DNA from: Pseudomonadota bacterium
GTDB lineage: Bacteria; Pseudomonadota; Gammaproteobacteria; Steroidobacterales; MnTg04
NCBI GenBank assembly: GCA_022560735.1
Contig: JADFSO010000005.1
Span: 1 to 47,821 of the forward strand
DNA: 47,821 nucleotides
Direction of reading: 5' to 3'
Shown one piece after another: positions 15,918 through 23,900 of the stretch; position 1 is the first letter of the stretch; each line of letters starts with the position of its first letter. Under the pieces are notes generated by a model. It was not told the DNA's origin and did not search any database. It saw only the letters and a list, made by a program, of their open reading frames with translations. Made by a program: the position numbers and the translations under genes.

Positions 15918-17267
15918 CTAATTTCCCGCTATCGTCATCTCGCTCAGCAACAATGACGGCGTGCGAATCCCGGAGCGCACATCGAGATCATCGGCAACCG
16001 CGATAATGCCGGTCAGCATGTCGGCAAGATTGCCGGCGATCGTGATTTCATGGACCGGGTACTGGATTTTCCCGTTCTCAACCCAGAAACCGGCGGCGCC
16101 GCGTGAATAATCGCCGGTCAGGATATTGACGCCCTGACCGATCAGCTCGGTCAGCAGCAGGCCGCTGCCCATGCGCTCCATCAGTTCCTGTGGGCTTGCC
16201 TGGCCGGGTTCGAGTTCCAGGTTGTGCACGCCACCGCCGTTCGCGGTCGTCGCCATGCCGAGCTTGCGGGCCGTGTAACTGTTCAACACGTAGCCTTGCA
16301 AAACGCCGTCATCGACCAGGTCGCGATCCGCGGTCGCCACGCCTTCGCTGTCGAATGCCGTACTGCCAACCGCCTTTTTCAGATGCGGCCTTTCATAAAC
16401 ATTGATCCCGGTCGCCAGCACTTGCCGGCCAATCGCATCGCACAAATAGGATGCCTTGCGATACTGCGCGGTTCCCCGAACCGCAGCGACCAGGTGACCC
16501 AGGAGGCTGCGCGCGAGCTCGGCCGGAAACAGCACCTGCGCCTCACGCGTATCCAGCTTCCTCGAACCCAGCCGGGCCAGCGCTCGCTGCGCCGCTTTTT
16601 CCCCCAGCGCATCGAGATCCATCAACCCGGCCGCGTCGCACGCGCTCGTGTACCAGTAGTCTCTTTGCATTTCCTCGCCCTGTTTGGCGACGACGACGCA
16701 ACTGGCGCTGTGGCTGGTGCCACGTTTAACTCCCATGAAACCGTGGCTGTTGCCATAAACCGTGACCCCTTCACTACTCGACACGGTGGCGCCCTCGGAA
16801 TTTTCGATGCGCCGATCGGCCGTCAATGCGGCTGCTTCGCAGCGCGTCGCCAGGTCTATCGCCTGGGTCGCGGGAAGATCCCATGGGTGATACAAATCGA
16901 GTTCCGGAAACTCGGCGACCATCAGTGCGGCATCGGCAAGACCGGCATATGGATCCGAGGCTGTGAAGCGTGCAATCGAGCAGGCCTTGCGCACGGTATC
17001 GGCGATGGCTTCGACACCGAGATCGGTGGTGCTCGCCGAGCCTTTTTGCTGACCGAAAAAGACCGTAATGCCAAGACTGCGGTCGCGCTGGGACTCCAGC
17101 GTTTCAACCTCGCCCATGCGAACCGTCACGGACAAACCCGATGAAAGGCTGGCGCTTGCCTCGGCCTGGCTGGCACCCTCTTTTTGAGCCTGCAGCAAGC
17201 AGCCGGCAACCAGGTCCTGCAAATCCTGTACCTTCATTTCCCTGGCGAGCGGCTGTGGCTGAGCCAT
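15918..17267 (-). CDS. pmbA: Metalloprotease subunit PmbA (TldE)
   Basis: The 449-residue protein is the TldE/PmbA partner of TldD. Together they form a heterodimeric metallopeptidase that degrades small or unfolded peptides and matures microcin B17 and CcdA in E. coli. It lacks the HExxxH zinc motif, which TldD carries. Typical segments include MGEVETLESQRDRSLGITVFFGQQKGSASTTD-like sequence (about residues 50-85) and FWVENGKIQYPVHEITIAGNL near the end. ATG 17267 is supported by an upstream GGGGAAAG. In pseudomonads and E. coli the yjgA/darP gene sits beside pmbA; here a cyanophycin cluster separates the two. Confidence 0.95.
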   Translation of the reverse strand: MAQPQPLAREMKVQDLQDLVAGCLLQAQKEGASQAEASASLSSGLSVTVRMGEVETLESQRDRSLGITVFFGQQKGSASTTDLGVEAIADTVRKACSIARFTASDPYAGLADAALMVAEFPELDLYHPWDLPATQAIDLATRCEAAALTADRRIENSEGATVSSSEGVTVYGNSHGFMGVKRGTSHSASCVVVAKQGEEMQRDYWYTSACDAAGLMDLDALGEKAAQRALARLGSRKLDTREAQVLFPAELARSLLGHLVAAVRGTAQYRKASYLCDAIGRQVLATGINVYERPHLKKAVGSTAFDSEGVATADRDLVDDGVLQGYVLNSYTARKLGMATTANGGGVHNLELEPGQASPQELMERMGSGLLLTELIGQGVNILTGDYSRGAAGFWVENGKIQYPVHEITIAGNLADMLTGIIAVADDLDVRSGIRTPSLLLSEMTIAGN

Positions 17268-17379
17268 TGACTTTCCCCATGCAAAAAAGCGAACGAGGAG
17301 CGGATTCTAACCGCCCACCGTGTGCCTGCACAGCCGGAAAATCTCCAGCGCAAAGGAGCCGAGTTTATTTTAGCCGCCA

Positions 17380-17388
17380 TGCTAGAAT
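17380..17388 (+). promoter_or_regulatory. Possible extended -10 promoter element of the cyanophycin operon
   Basis: TGCTAGAAT (TGn plus TAGAAT) lies 30 bases before the cyanophycinase start, in the 150-base gap between divergent pmbA and the cluster. No good -35 box is seen, as often with extended -10 promoters. Confidence 0.35.
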
Positions 17389-17417
17389 AGCCGGCTAATT
17401 TTTGAGGGAGAAGCAGC

Positions 17418-18236
17418 GTGTGCCCGGCACCAGTGGAACAAGACTGTCAGCGGGGATTTATCGTCCCCATAGGCGGCGGTGAAGATCAACTCAGGGACCG
17501 CGAAATATTGAGCCGCTATCTTGAGATGTGCGGTGGTTCGAACGCGCATATCGTTGTCATACCGACCGCCTCGGAGCTGGACGACACCGGCGCGCGCTAC
17601 CAGGACTTGTTCAGGGAACTGGGTGCGGGTGAGGTCGGCATCCTGCACTGCGACAATCGCAAGGAATGCAACAGCCAGGACTTTGTCGATCTTCTGGACA
17701 GGGCCGATGGCATATTCATGACCGGCGGCAACCAGCTGCGCCTGTCCACGACGCTGGGTGGAACCCGGGTCGCGCAGCAGATACGCCGGCGCAACGCCGC
17801 GGGCATGCATGTCGCGGGCACATCCGCCGGCGCCGCCTTCGTCCCCGAACATATGATCGCCGGCGGCCACGAAGGATCGACCCCATCGCCCGACATGGTG
17901 ACGCTGGCGCCCGGCCTGGGCCTGACCAACCGGCTCATCATCGACCAGCATTTTCGCGAGCGCGAGCGCCTCGGCCGTTTGCTGACCGCGCTGGCATTCA
18001 ATCCTTTCGCCATCGGTATCGGCCTGGATGAGGACACGGCCGCGTTTATCGGCCCCGACGACGTCATGGAAGTCGCCGGCAGCGGCGGAATTACCGTGAT
18101 CGACCCCAGCGAGCTGGAGTTTTCGTCGATGGATTCGGCCAGGCGCGACCAGCCGGTCAGCCTGATCGGCATCAGAATGCATATACTGGTCGCCGGCGGC
18201 ACCTACGACCTCGCGACCCGAAAGGCGCGTCCGTAA
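17418..18236 (+). CDS. cphB: Cyanophycinase
   Basis: This serine peptidase (S51 family) cuts cyanophycin into beta-Asp-Arg dipeptides. The 272-residue protein shows IPIGGGED-like sequence near the start (VPIGGGEDQ), MTGGNQLRL with Q106 in the substrate pocket, and nucleophile S136 in VAGTSAGAAF. Its length fits the intracellular CphB type: there is no signal peptide, so it should act in the cytoplasm on stored granules. GTG 17418 is chosen because GAGGGAG lies seven bases upstream. It is the first gene of the cluster, 26 bases before cphA. An isoaspartyl dipeptidase to finish degradation is not in the window. Confidence 0.92.
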   Translation: MCPAPVEQDCQRGFIVPIGGGEDQLRDREILSRYLEMCGGSNAHIVVIPTASELDDTGARYQDLFRELGAGEVGILHCDNRKECNSQDFVDLLDRADGIFMTGGNQLRLSTTLGGTRVAQQIRRRNAAGMHVAGTSAGAAFVPEHMIAGGHEGSTPSPDMVTLAPGLGLTNRLIIDQHFRERERLGRLLTALAFNPFAIGIGLDEDTAAFIGPDDVMEVAGSGGITVIDPSELEFSSMDSARRDQPVSLIGIRMHILVAGGTYDLATRKARP

Positions 18237-18262
18237 GCAAATCTGGAAACGGAGACCCGTTG

Positions 18263-21049
18263 ATGAAAATCCTGTCCACCAACGTCTATGTCGGTCCGAG
18301 CATTTACGCGCGTTTCCCGGTTATCCGCCATCTGCTCGACCTGGGCGTACTGGAGGAATGGCCGACGGCGCGGCTGGGCAAGGATTTCATCGACCCGTTG
18401 CTCGAGTTATTACCGGGTCTGCACGAACACGGTTGTTCCTATCGCGAGCCCGGCGGCTTTGTGCGCCGCATGCGCGAGGACGAGGGCACCTGGCTGGGGC
18501 ACGTGATGGAGCATGTCGCCATCGAATTGCAGAACGAAGCCGGTTCGCTGGTGACTTATGGTCGGACCCGTTCGACCGGCGAACCCGGTCAGTACAGCAT
18601 GGTTTTCCAGTACAAAGACGCCGAGGTCGGCCGCGAGGCCAGCCGGCTGGCCTTGCAGTTGATTCACTATTTGCTGCCGGTGGAGGCCAAACCTGAAGAC
18701 ACCCCCGATGATGACTGGGATTTCACCGAAGAACGAGACGAATTCATACGCTACGCGCAAAGGCGGGCGCTGGGCCCGAGCACGGCAGCGCTGGTCAAGG
18801 CGGCCGAGGAGCGGAATATTCCGTGGATACGCCTGAACCGTTACAGCCTGATCCAGCTCGGTCACGGCAAGTACCAGAAGCGCATCCAGGCGACGACCAC
18901 CAGCGCCACCGGCAACATCGCCGTCGAACTGGCCTCGGACAAGGAAGAAACCAGTGCGATATTGAGCGACCTGGGCTTGCCGGTGCCGAAGCAATTACTC
19001 GTTTACAACACGCGGCAGGCGCACCGCGCCGCCGAGCGCATCGGCTACCCGGTCGTACTCAAGCCTTTGAACGCAAACCACGGCCGCGGCGTTTCCATCA
19101 ATCTGAAAACGCCGGACGAGGTGAACGCAGCTTTCGAGAAAGCGCGCGAGCATGGCCGCACGGTGCTGGTCGAAAGTTTTATCAGCGGCTTCGATCATCG
19201 AATCCTCGTCGTCAACGGCGAATTGGTCGCTGCCGCGAAAAGAGTGCCGGGGCACGTGGTCGGCAACGGCAAAAACACGATTGCCGAACTGGTCGACGAG
19301 ATCAACAGCGATCCGCGCCGCGGCGTGGGTCATGAAAAGGTCCTGACCCGTCTTGAATTCGACCACCAGGCCGAGCGCCTGTTGTCGAAGCTGGGTTACA
19401 CCCGCGAAACCGTCCCCGCAGAAGGCGAAGCCGTGTACCTGCGCTCGACCGCGAACCTGTCGACCGGCGGCACCGCCATCGATGTTACCGACATCATTCA
19501 TCCGGACAATCGTGAGATGGCGGTGCGCACGATAGCCGCGATCGGCCTGGACATCGGTGGCGTCGACTTCCTGACCACCGATATTTCGGAATCGTGGCGG
19601 GTCACCGGCGGCGCCATTTGCGAAGTCAACGCCGGACCCGGGTTTCGCATGCATGTTGCGCCCAGTGAGGGCACGCCGCGCGATGTGGCGGGACCGGTCA
19701 TCGACATGCTGTTCCCCAAGGGTGCGCCATCGACGATACCGATGGCGGCGATAACCGGCACCAACGGCAAGACCACGACTGCGCGCATGCTGGCGCACAT
19801 CATGAAACTGGCGGGTTACACGGTTGGCCTGTCATCCACGGACGGTGTTTATATCGATGGCCGGCTGACCGTGGAGGGCGACATGACCGGACCGGTATCG
19901 GCCGGCATGATCCTGCGCGACCCGTCGGTCGACGCGGCCGTGCTGGAAACCGCGCGCGGTGGCATGCTCAGGCGGGGCCTGGGCTTCAGCCACTGCGATG
20001 TGGCCGCCTGCCTGAACGTCACGGCCGACCACCTGGGTATGCGCGGCATCGAAACCATCGCGGAGCTGGCCGAAGTCAAGCGGGTGCCGATAGAAAGCGC
20101 AACCGGCACCGCGGTGCTCAACGCCGATGACGAGCATTGCCTGCGCATGGCCGATTACACGGAGGCCGAACACCTGTGCTACGTGACCATGAATCCGGGC
20201 CACCAGTTGGTCAAGGAGCACATACGCGCGGCCGGGCGCGCCGTCGTGCTCGAGGAAGGATTCAACGGCCACATGATCACGATTTATGACCACGGCAATC
20301 ACATCCCGCTGTTGTGGACTCACTTGATCCCCGCGACCCTGGAGGGGCGCGCGCTGCACAATGTGCAGAACGCGATGTTTGCGGCCGCGCTGGCTTACAG
20401 CCTGGATATCAGCCTGGAAAATATCCGCCACGGCCTGCGGACTTTCGACACCACCTTCTTCCAGGCCCCGGGGCGCATGAACCTGTATGACGAGCATCCG
20501 TTCAAGGTCATACTCGATTACGGCCATAACCCGGCAGCGGTCAAGGTCATGTGCGACCTGGTCGATCGCTTTGACGTGGATGGCAAAAAGATCGTGGTCC
20601 TGTCGGCGCCGGGTGACCGGCGAGACCAGGACATCGAGGAAATCGGCACGATTGCGGCCGGACACTTCGATCATTACATTCTCAAGACCGACGATAACGC
20701 GCGCGGCCGGGATCGCGACGAAGTACCCGGCATCCTCAGAAAAATGCTCCTGGAATCCGCTGTCGGCAAGGACAGGATCGAAATCATCGACGACGAAAAA
20801 ACCGCCATCGATCATGCGCTGACCATGGCGCAACCGGGTGACCTGGTGTTTATTTTTGGCGACAACATCAAGCGTTGCTGGAAGCAAATCATCTATTTCG
20901 AAGCGGGCGAGAAAGCGGAGCAGGACGTAAAACCGGCGCGCATCAGCCTGTCCGCGACCGCACCGGGCGATTTCTCGCTGGAAGACGTGGAAATCATTCG
21001 CGACCAGCGCGGCGTGCGCATCGCCCGCGAGCCCGAAGAGTCGGACTAG
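18263..21049 (+). CDS. cphA: Cyanophycin synthetase
   Basis: The 928-residue enzyme builds multi-L-arginyl-poly-L-aspartate from Asp, Arg and ATP without a ribosome. Three parts are visible. The N-terminal domain is about residues 1-160. An ATP-grasp domain (about 215-475; VVLKPLNANHGRGV, VESFISGFDHRILVVNG, EVNAGPGFRMH) adds Asp to the backbone. A Mur-ligase-like domain from about 490 (ITGTNGKTTTARM P-loop, LETARGGMLRRGLG, TADHLG, VILDYGHNP) adds Arg to the side chain. It is full length like CphA1 proteins. ATG 18263 sits eight bases after GGAG; a TTG one codon earlier is less likely. It is followed after eight bases by a Mur-ligase paralogue. Confidence 0.96.
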   Translation: MKILSTNVYVGPSIYARFPVIRHLLDLGVLEEWPTARLGKDFIDPLLELLPGLHEHGCSYREPGGFVRRMREDEGTWLGHVMEHVAIELQNEAGSLVTYGRTRSTGEPGQYSMVFQYKDAEVGREASRLALQLIHYLLPVEAKPEDTPDDDWDFTEERDEFIRYAQRRALGPSTAALVKAAEERNIPWIRLNRYSLIQLGHGKYQKRIQATTTSATGNIAVELASDKEETSAILSDLGLPVPKQLLVYNTRQAHRAAERIGYPVVLKPLNANHGRGVSINLKTPDEVNAAFEKAREHGRTVLVESFISGFDHRILVVNGELVAAAKRVPGHVVGNGKNTIAELVDEINSDPRRGVGHEKVLTRLEFDHQAERLLSKLGYTRETVPAEGEAVYLRSTANLSTGGTAIDVTDIIHPDNREMAVRTIAAIGLDIGGVDFLTTDISESWRVTGGAICEVNAGPGFRMHVAPSEGTPRDVAGPVIDMLFPKGAPSTIPMAAITGTNGKTTTARMLAHIMKLAGYTVGLSSTDGVYIDGRLTVEGDMTGPVSAGMILRDPSVDAAVLETARGGMLRRGLGFSHCDVAACLNVTADHLGMRGIETIAELAEVKRVPIESATGTAVLNADDEHCLRMADYTEAEHLCYVTMNPGHQLVKEHIRAAGRAVVLEEGFNGHMITIYDHGNHIPLLWTHLIPATLEGRALHNVQNAMFAAALAYSLDISLENIRHGLRTFDTTFFQAPGRMNLYDEHPFKVILDYGHNPAAVKVMCDLVDRFDVDGKKIVVLSAPGDRRDQDIEEIGTIAAGHFDHYILKTDDNARGRDRDEVPGILRKMLLESAVGKDRIEIIDDEKTAIDHALTMAQPGDLVFIFGDNIKRCWKQIIYFEAGEKAEQDVKPARISLSATAPGDFSLEDVEIIRDQRGVRIAREPEESD

Positions 21050-21057
21050 GCAATATT

Positions 21058-22758
21058 ATGGAAGTTTTAGACTCACGCCGCCTGACGGGACCGGGGTTGG
21101 TCTGGGACCGTCCCGCCGCGGTCGTGGATGTGCGCCTGGATGCGGACGAGGCGGACACGGTGATCCAGAAATGGCAGGAAAAGGTGCGGGAAATCATGGA
21201 CCGGCTCGGTCTGGAAAATGAATCGATCAAGGTCCGTCGTTTCGCCGATGGCGCCAGCCTCGCGATCAGCGCCCCGATCGACGCGCTGTACACGGCTACC
21301 GAGATCAACGACTGGGCCTGGGCCGCGGTCAGCGGAAAAACCGCCGATGACGAAGCCCCGGAATCTCTGGCCCAGGCGGAACTTCGCCTGGCAAAGGCGC
21401 TGGCCGGGGAAAGAAATCCGCAGCTGATCGCGCTGACCGTCGAGACCGAAAAACGCGGACTGCCGTGGCTCAGTGACGATGAAGAACTGACGCTCGGTCT
21501 CGGCGTCAACGGGCAAAGCTGGCCGGTCGATCGGTTACCCGAGATAACGGCCGTGGACTGGAACCGCCTCGGGCGAATTCCGCTGGCCCTGGTCACCGGC
21601 ACCAATGGCAAGACCACATCGGTCCGTTTCCTGACCCGCATGGCGCGCGCCGCCGGGCACACCGTCGGCGTCAGTTCGACCGACTGGATCGCGGTCGATG
21701 ACGATATCCTGGATCGCGGCGACTGGTCCGGTCCTGGCGGCGCCAGGCGCATATTGCGCGATCGCCGGGTCAGCATGGCCATCCTGGAAACCGCCCGCGG
21801 CGGACTGTTGCGGCGCGGCCTGGGCGTCGCCCGTGCCGATGCCGCATTGATCACCAATATCGCCGAAGACCACCTGGGTGAATTCGGGGTCATGGACCTC
21901 GACGAACTGGCTGACGTCAAGTGGATCGTCACCAGCGCACTGGGCGATAACGGTATCGCAGTGCTAAACGCCGAAGACGAAAAACTGGCAAAACGCGGGC
22001 TGGCCGCCCGCTTCCCGGTGGCCTGGTTCAGCCTGGACCCTGAGCTGCCGTTAGTCCGCGAGGCGGTGAGGCAAAAGCAAACCGTGGTCGTGCTCAGGAA
22101 CCGGCACCTGGTCCTGATTGAAAACGGCCAGGAAATGCCGATCATCGAAGTCGGCGAAATTCCCCTGGCGATGGATGGCGCCGCTCGCCACAACATCGCA
22201 AACGCCCTGGGGGCCATCGGACTGGCCAGTGCACTGGGTCTGCCGCGCGACGCCATGGCCGAAGGGTTGCGCAAGACCAGGCCCGAGGATAATCCGGGTC
22301 GTTGCAACCTGTTTGCCATTGACGGCGTGGATGTGCTGGTGGATTTTGCGCACAATCCGCATGGCATCGCCGCGATATTCGAGCTGGCCCGGGCGCGACC
22401 GGCGAAACGCCGGTTGATGCTGATCGGGCAGGCGGGCGATCGCAGCGATGAGGCAATCGGTGAGCTGGCGGCGAGCGCGTGGAGCATCGGGCTGGACAAG
22501 GTCATGATCAAGGAAATGCCGCAATACGCGAGGGGCAGACCTCCCGGTGAAGTCGCCGGCCTGATCGAAGACGCGCTGCTGGCCTGCGGCGCCGACGCCG
22601 ACCAGCTTGATCATTTCGCAAACGAGCCTGAAGCGGTCAGCGCCGCACTCGAATGGGCACGACCTGGCGACCTGCTGATACTTTTTATCCACGAGCAGAT
22701 AGACGATGTCCTGGCCATGCTGAATGACGCAAGGAACCGGTCTACGCCGTCGGCATGA
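21058..22758 (+). CDS. CphA-related Mur-ligase protein lacking the ATP-grasp domain
   Basis: The 566-residue protein shares the Mur-ligase half of its neighbour CphA: P-loop VTGTNGKTTSVRF (GTNGKTT at 181-187), LETARGGLLRRGLG, IAEDHLGEFG, the ELADVKW lysine region, VLNAEDE and DFAHNPHG. About 175 residues precede it. These include a segment (ETEKRGLPWL...LGLGVNG) that resembles the CphA piece just before its ATP-grasp domain (AEERNIPWI...LGHGKYQ), but no ATP-grasp motifs follow. By family knowledge the Mur part of CphA ligates Arg to Asp side chains, so this protein may be an accessory or altered ligase. The exact substrate is unknown. It is co-transcribed with cphA (eight bases) and overlaps darP by ATGA. 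Confidence 0.85.
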   Translation: MEVLDSRRLTGPGLVWDRPAAVVDVRLDADEADTVIQKWQEKVREIMDRLGLENESIKVRRFADGASLAISAPIDALYTATEINDWAWAAVSGKTADDEAPESLAQAELRLAKALAGERNPQLIALTVETEKRGLPWLSDDEELTLGLGVNGQSWPVDRLPEITAVDWNRLGRIPLALVTGTNGKTTSVRFLTRMARAAGHTVGVSSTDWIAVDDDILDRGDWSGPGGARRILRDRRVSMAILETARGGLLRRGLGVARADAALITNIAEDHLGEFGVMDLDELADVKWIVTSALGDNGIAVLNAEDEKLAKRGLAARFPVAWFSLDPELPLVREAVRQKQTVVVLRNRHLVLIENGQEMPIIEVGEIPLAMDGAARHNIANALGAIGLASALGLPRDAMAEGLRKTRPEDNPGRCNLFAIDGVDVLVDFAHNPHGIAAIFELARARPAKRRLMLIGQAGDRSDEAIGELAASAWSIGLDKVMIKEMPQYARGRPPGEVAGLIEDALLACGADADQLDHFANEPEAVSAALEWARPGDLLILFIHEQIDDVLAMLNDARNRSTPSA

Positions 22759-23306
22759 GCAGGAAAGCCAAACAGCCGGCTGACACCGGCGACACACCGG
22801 TACCGTCGAAAACGGCGCTAAAGAAACAAATGCACGAACTGCAGGCCGTCGGCGAGCAGTTGCTCGACCTACCCGCGCGCCGGCTGGCATCCGTCCCGCT
22901 GCCGGACGTGTTGCGGGAAGCGGTCATGCTGGCCAGGAAAATGCACAAGTTCGGCGCACTCAACCGGCAAAAGCAATACATCGGCAAGCTGATGCGACGG
23001 ATCGATGCGCAGCCGATCCGCAAAGCCCTGGCGGCGATCGAGCAGGAAGGGCTGGCGGAAAAACATAGCCACAAACTTTGCGAAATCTGGCGCGACCGTT
23101 TACTGAATGAAGGCGACCCGGCGCTGGAGGGTTTCCTCGAGAAATACCGGGGCAGCGACCGGCAACAATTGCGCCAAATCATCAGGAAGCATCAAAAAGC
23201 CGGCAGCGAAATCGTACTGGCTACCGAAAGTAAAAAACTCTATCGTTTTTTGCACGCGGTCCTGGCCGCGGATGAAAAGACGGTTTCGGACTCGCAAGAG
23301 CACTGA
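22755..23306 (+). CDS. darP: Ribosome-associated maturation protein DarP (YjgA, DUF615)
   Basis: The 183-residue basic, helical protein matches the DUF615/YjgA family: KKQMHELQAVGEQLLDLP near the start, ALNRQKQYIGKLMRRID in the middle, and a C-terminal Lys-rich helix (SKKLYRFLHAVL). DarP binds late 50S assembly intermediates and promotes peptidyl-transferase-centre maturation. Its start overlaps the stop of the CphA-related Mur ligase (ATGA at 22755-22758), so a ribosome-assembly gene is translationally tied to the cyanophycin cluster. In E. coli and pseudomonads it is next to pmbA instead. An N-terminal GDTPVPS stretch looks like a low-complexity extension. Confidence 0.92.
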   Translation: MSRKAKQPADTGDTPVPSKTALKKQMHELQAVGEQLLDLPARRLASVPLPDVLREAVMLARKMHKFGALNRQKQYIGKLMRRIDAQPIRKALAAIEQEGLAEKHSHKLCEIWRDRLLNEGDPALEGFLEKYRGSDRQQLRQIIRKHQKAGSEIVLATESKKLYRFLHAVLAADEKTVSDSQEH

Positions 23307-23318
23307 TAGAATGCGCCG

Positions 23319-23825
23319 ATGACAAAAGTGAAACCATTGGTATCCGTTATCATGGGGTCCAGATCGGACTGGGAAGCCATGTCGAGGTGCACGGATATCC
23401 TCGACCAGTTAGGCATCCCTTTCGATGCGAAGGTCTTTTCGGCTCACCGTACCCCCGATCTGTTGTTCGCTTACCTGCAGCCGCTGCGTATCGATGGCGT
23501 GGAAGTTATCGTCGCCGGCGCCGGTGGCGCGGCTCATCTACCGGGCGTGATCGCCGCCAAATGTCCGCTACCGGTTATCGGTGTGCCGATGGAGTCGAAG
23601 GCGCTCAAAGGCATGGACTCCCTGCTGTCCATCGCGCAGATGCCCGCCGGTATCCCGGTCGGCACGATGGCGATCGGCACCCCCGGCGCTGCGAATGCCG
23701 CGTTGTTTGCGGCCGCCATCATGGCGAACAAGCATCCGGATATTCGCGCAGCGCTGGATCGGTTTCGTACCGAGCAGACCGAAAAAGGGGGCAGAAACAC
23801 GGACCCGCGCGCCGCCCCGGTCTGA
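23319..23825 (+). CDS. purE: 5-(carboxyamino)imidazole ribonucleotide mutase
   Basis: The 168-residue protein converts N5-CAIR to CAIR in purine synthesis. Family signatures are present: [82 protein letters not shown]. The SDW motif and length mark class I PurE, which needs PurK to make its substrate. purK normally follows purE in gammaproteobacteria, but here an AAA-FHA gene follows. It starts 13 bases after darP in the same direction and is probably in the same transcript or behind a weak local promoter (TAGAAT just before the start). Confidence 0.96.
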   Translation: MTKVKPLVSVIMGSRSDWEAMSRCTDILDQLGIPFDAKVFSAHRTPDLLFAYLQPLRIDGVEVIVAGAGGAAHLPGVIAAKCPLPVIGVPMESKALKGMDSLLSIAQMPAGIPVGTMAIGTPGAANAALFAAAIMANKHPDIRAALDRFRTEQTEKGGRNTDPRAAPV

Positions 23826-23900
23826 CTCCCAGCAGGACCAGTTTAGTCTATACTTGACCAGGCAACGACGTGTGGTCTGGGCGAGGAATCAGGGGCTGGC

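Noticed and set aside
17382..18182. 266-codon minus-strand frame opposite the cyanophycinase gene
   Set aside because: Antisense shadow; the plus-strand frame carries the peptidase S51 motifs and a good ribosome-binding site.
20994..22511. 505-codon open frame on the minus strand opposite the CphA-related ligase
   Set aside because: Ser/Arg-rich antisense translation of a clear coding gene; no domain recognisable.
22780..22815. GACACCGG-type repeat in the darP start, resembling REP-derived coding sequence (TGDTPVPS)
   Set aside because: Only one unit is seen with no second copy in the window, so a repeat call is not supported.
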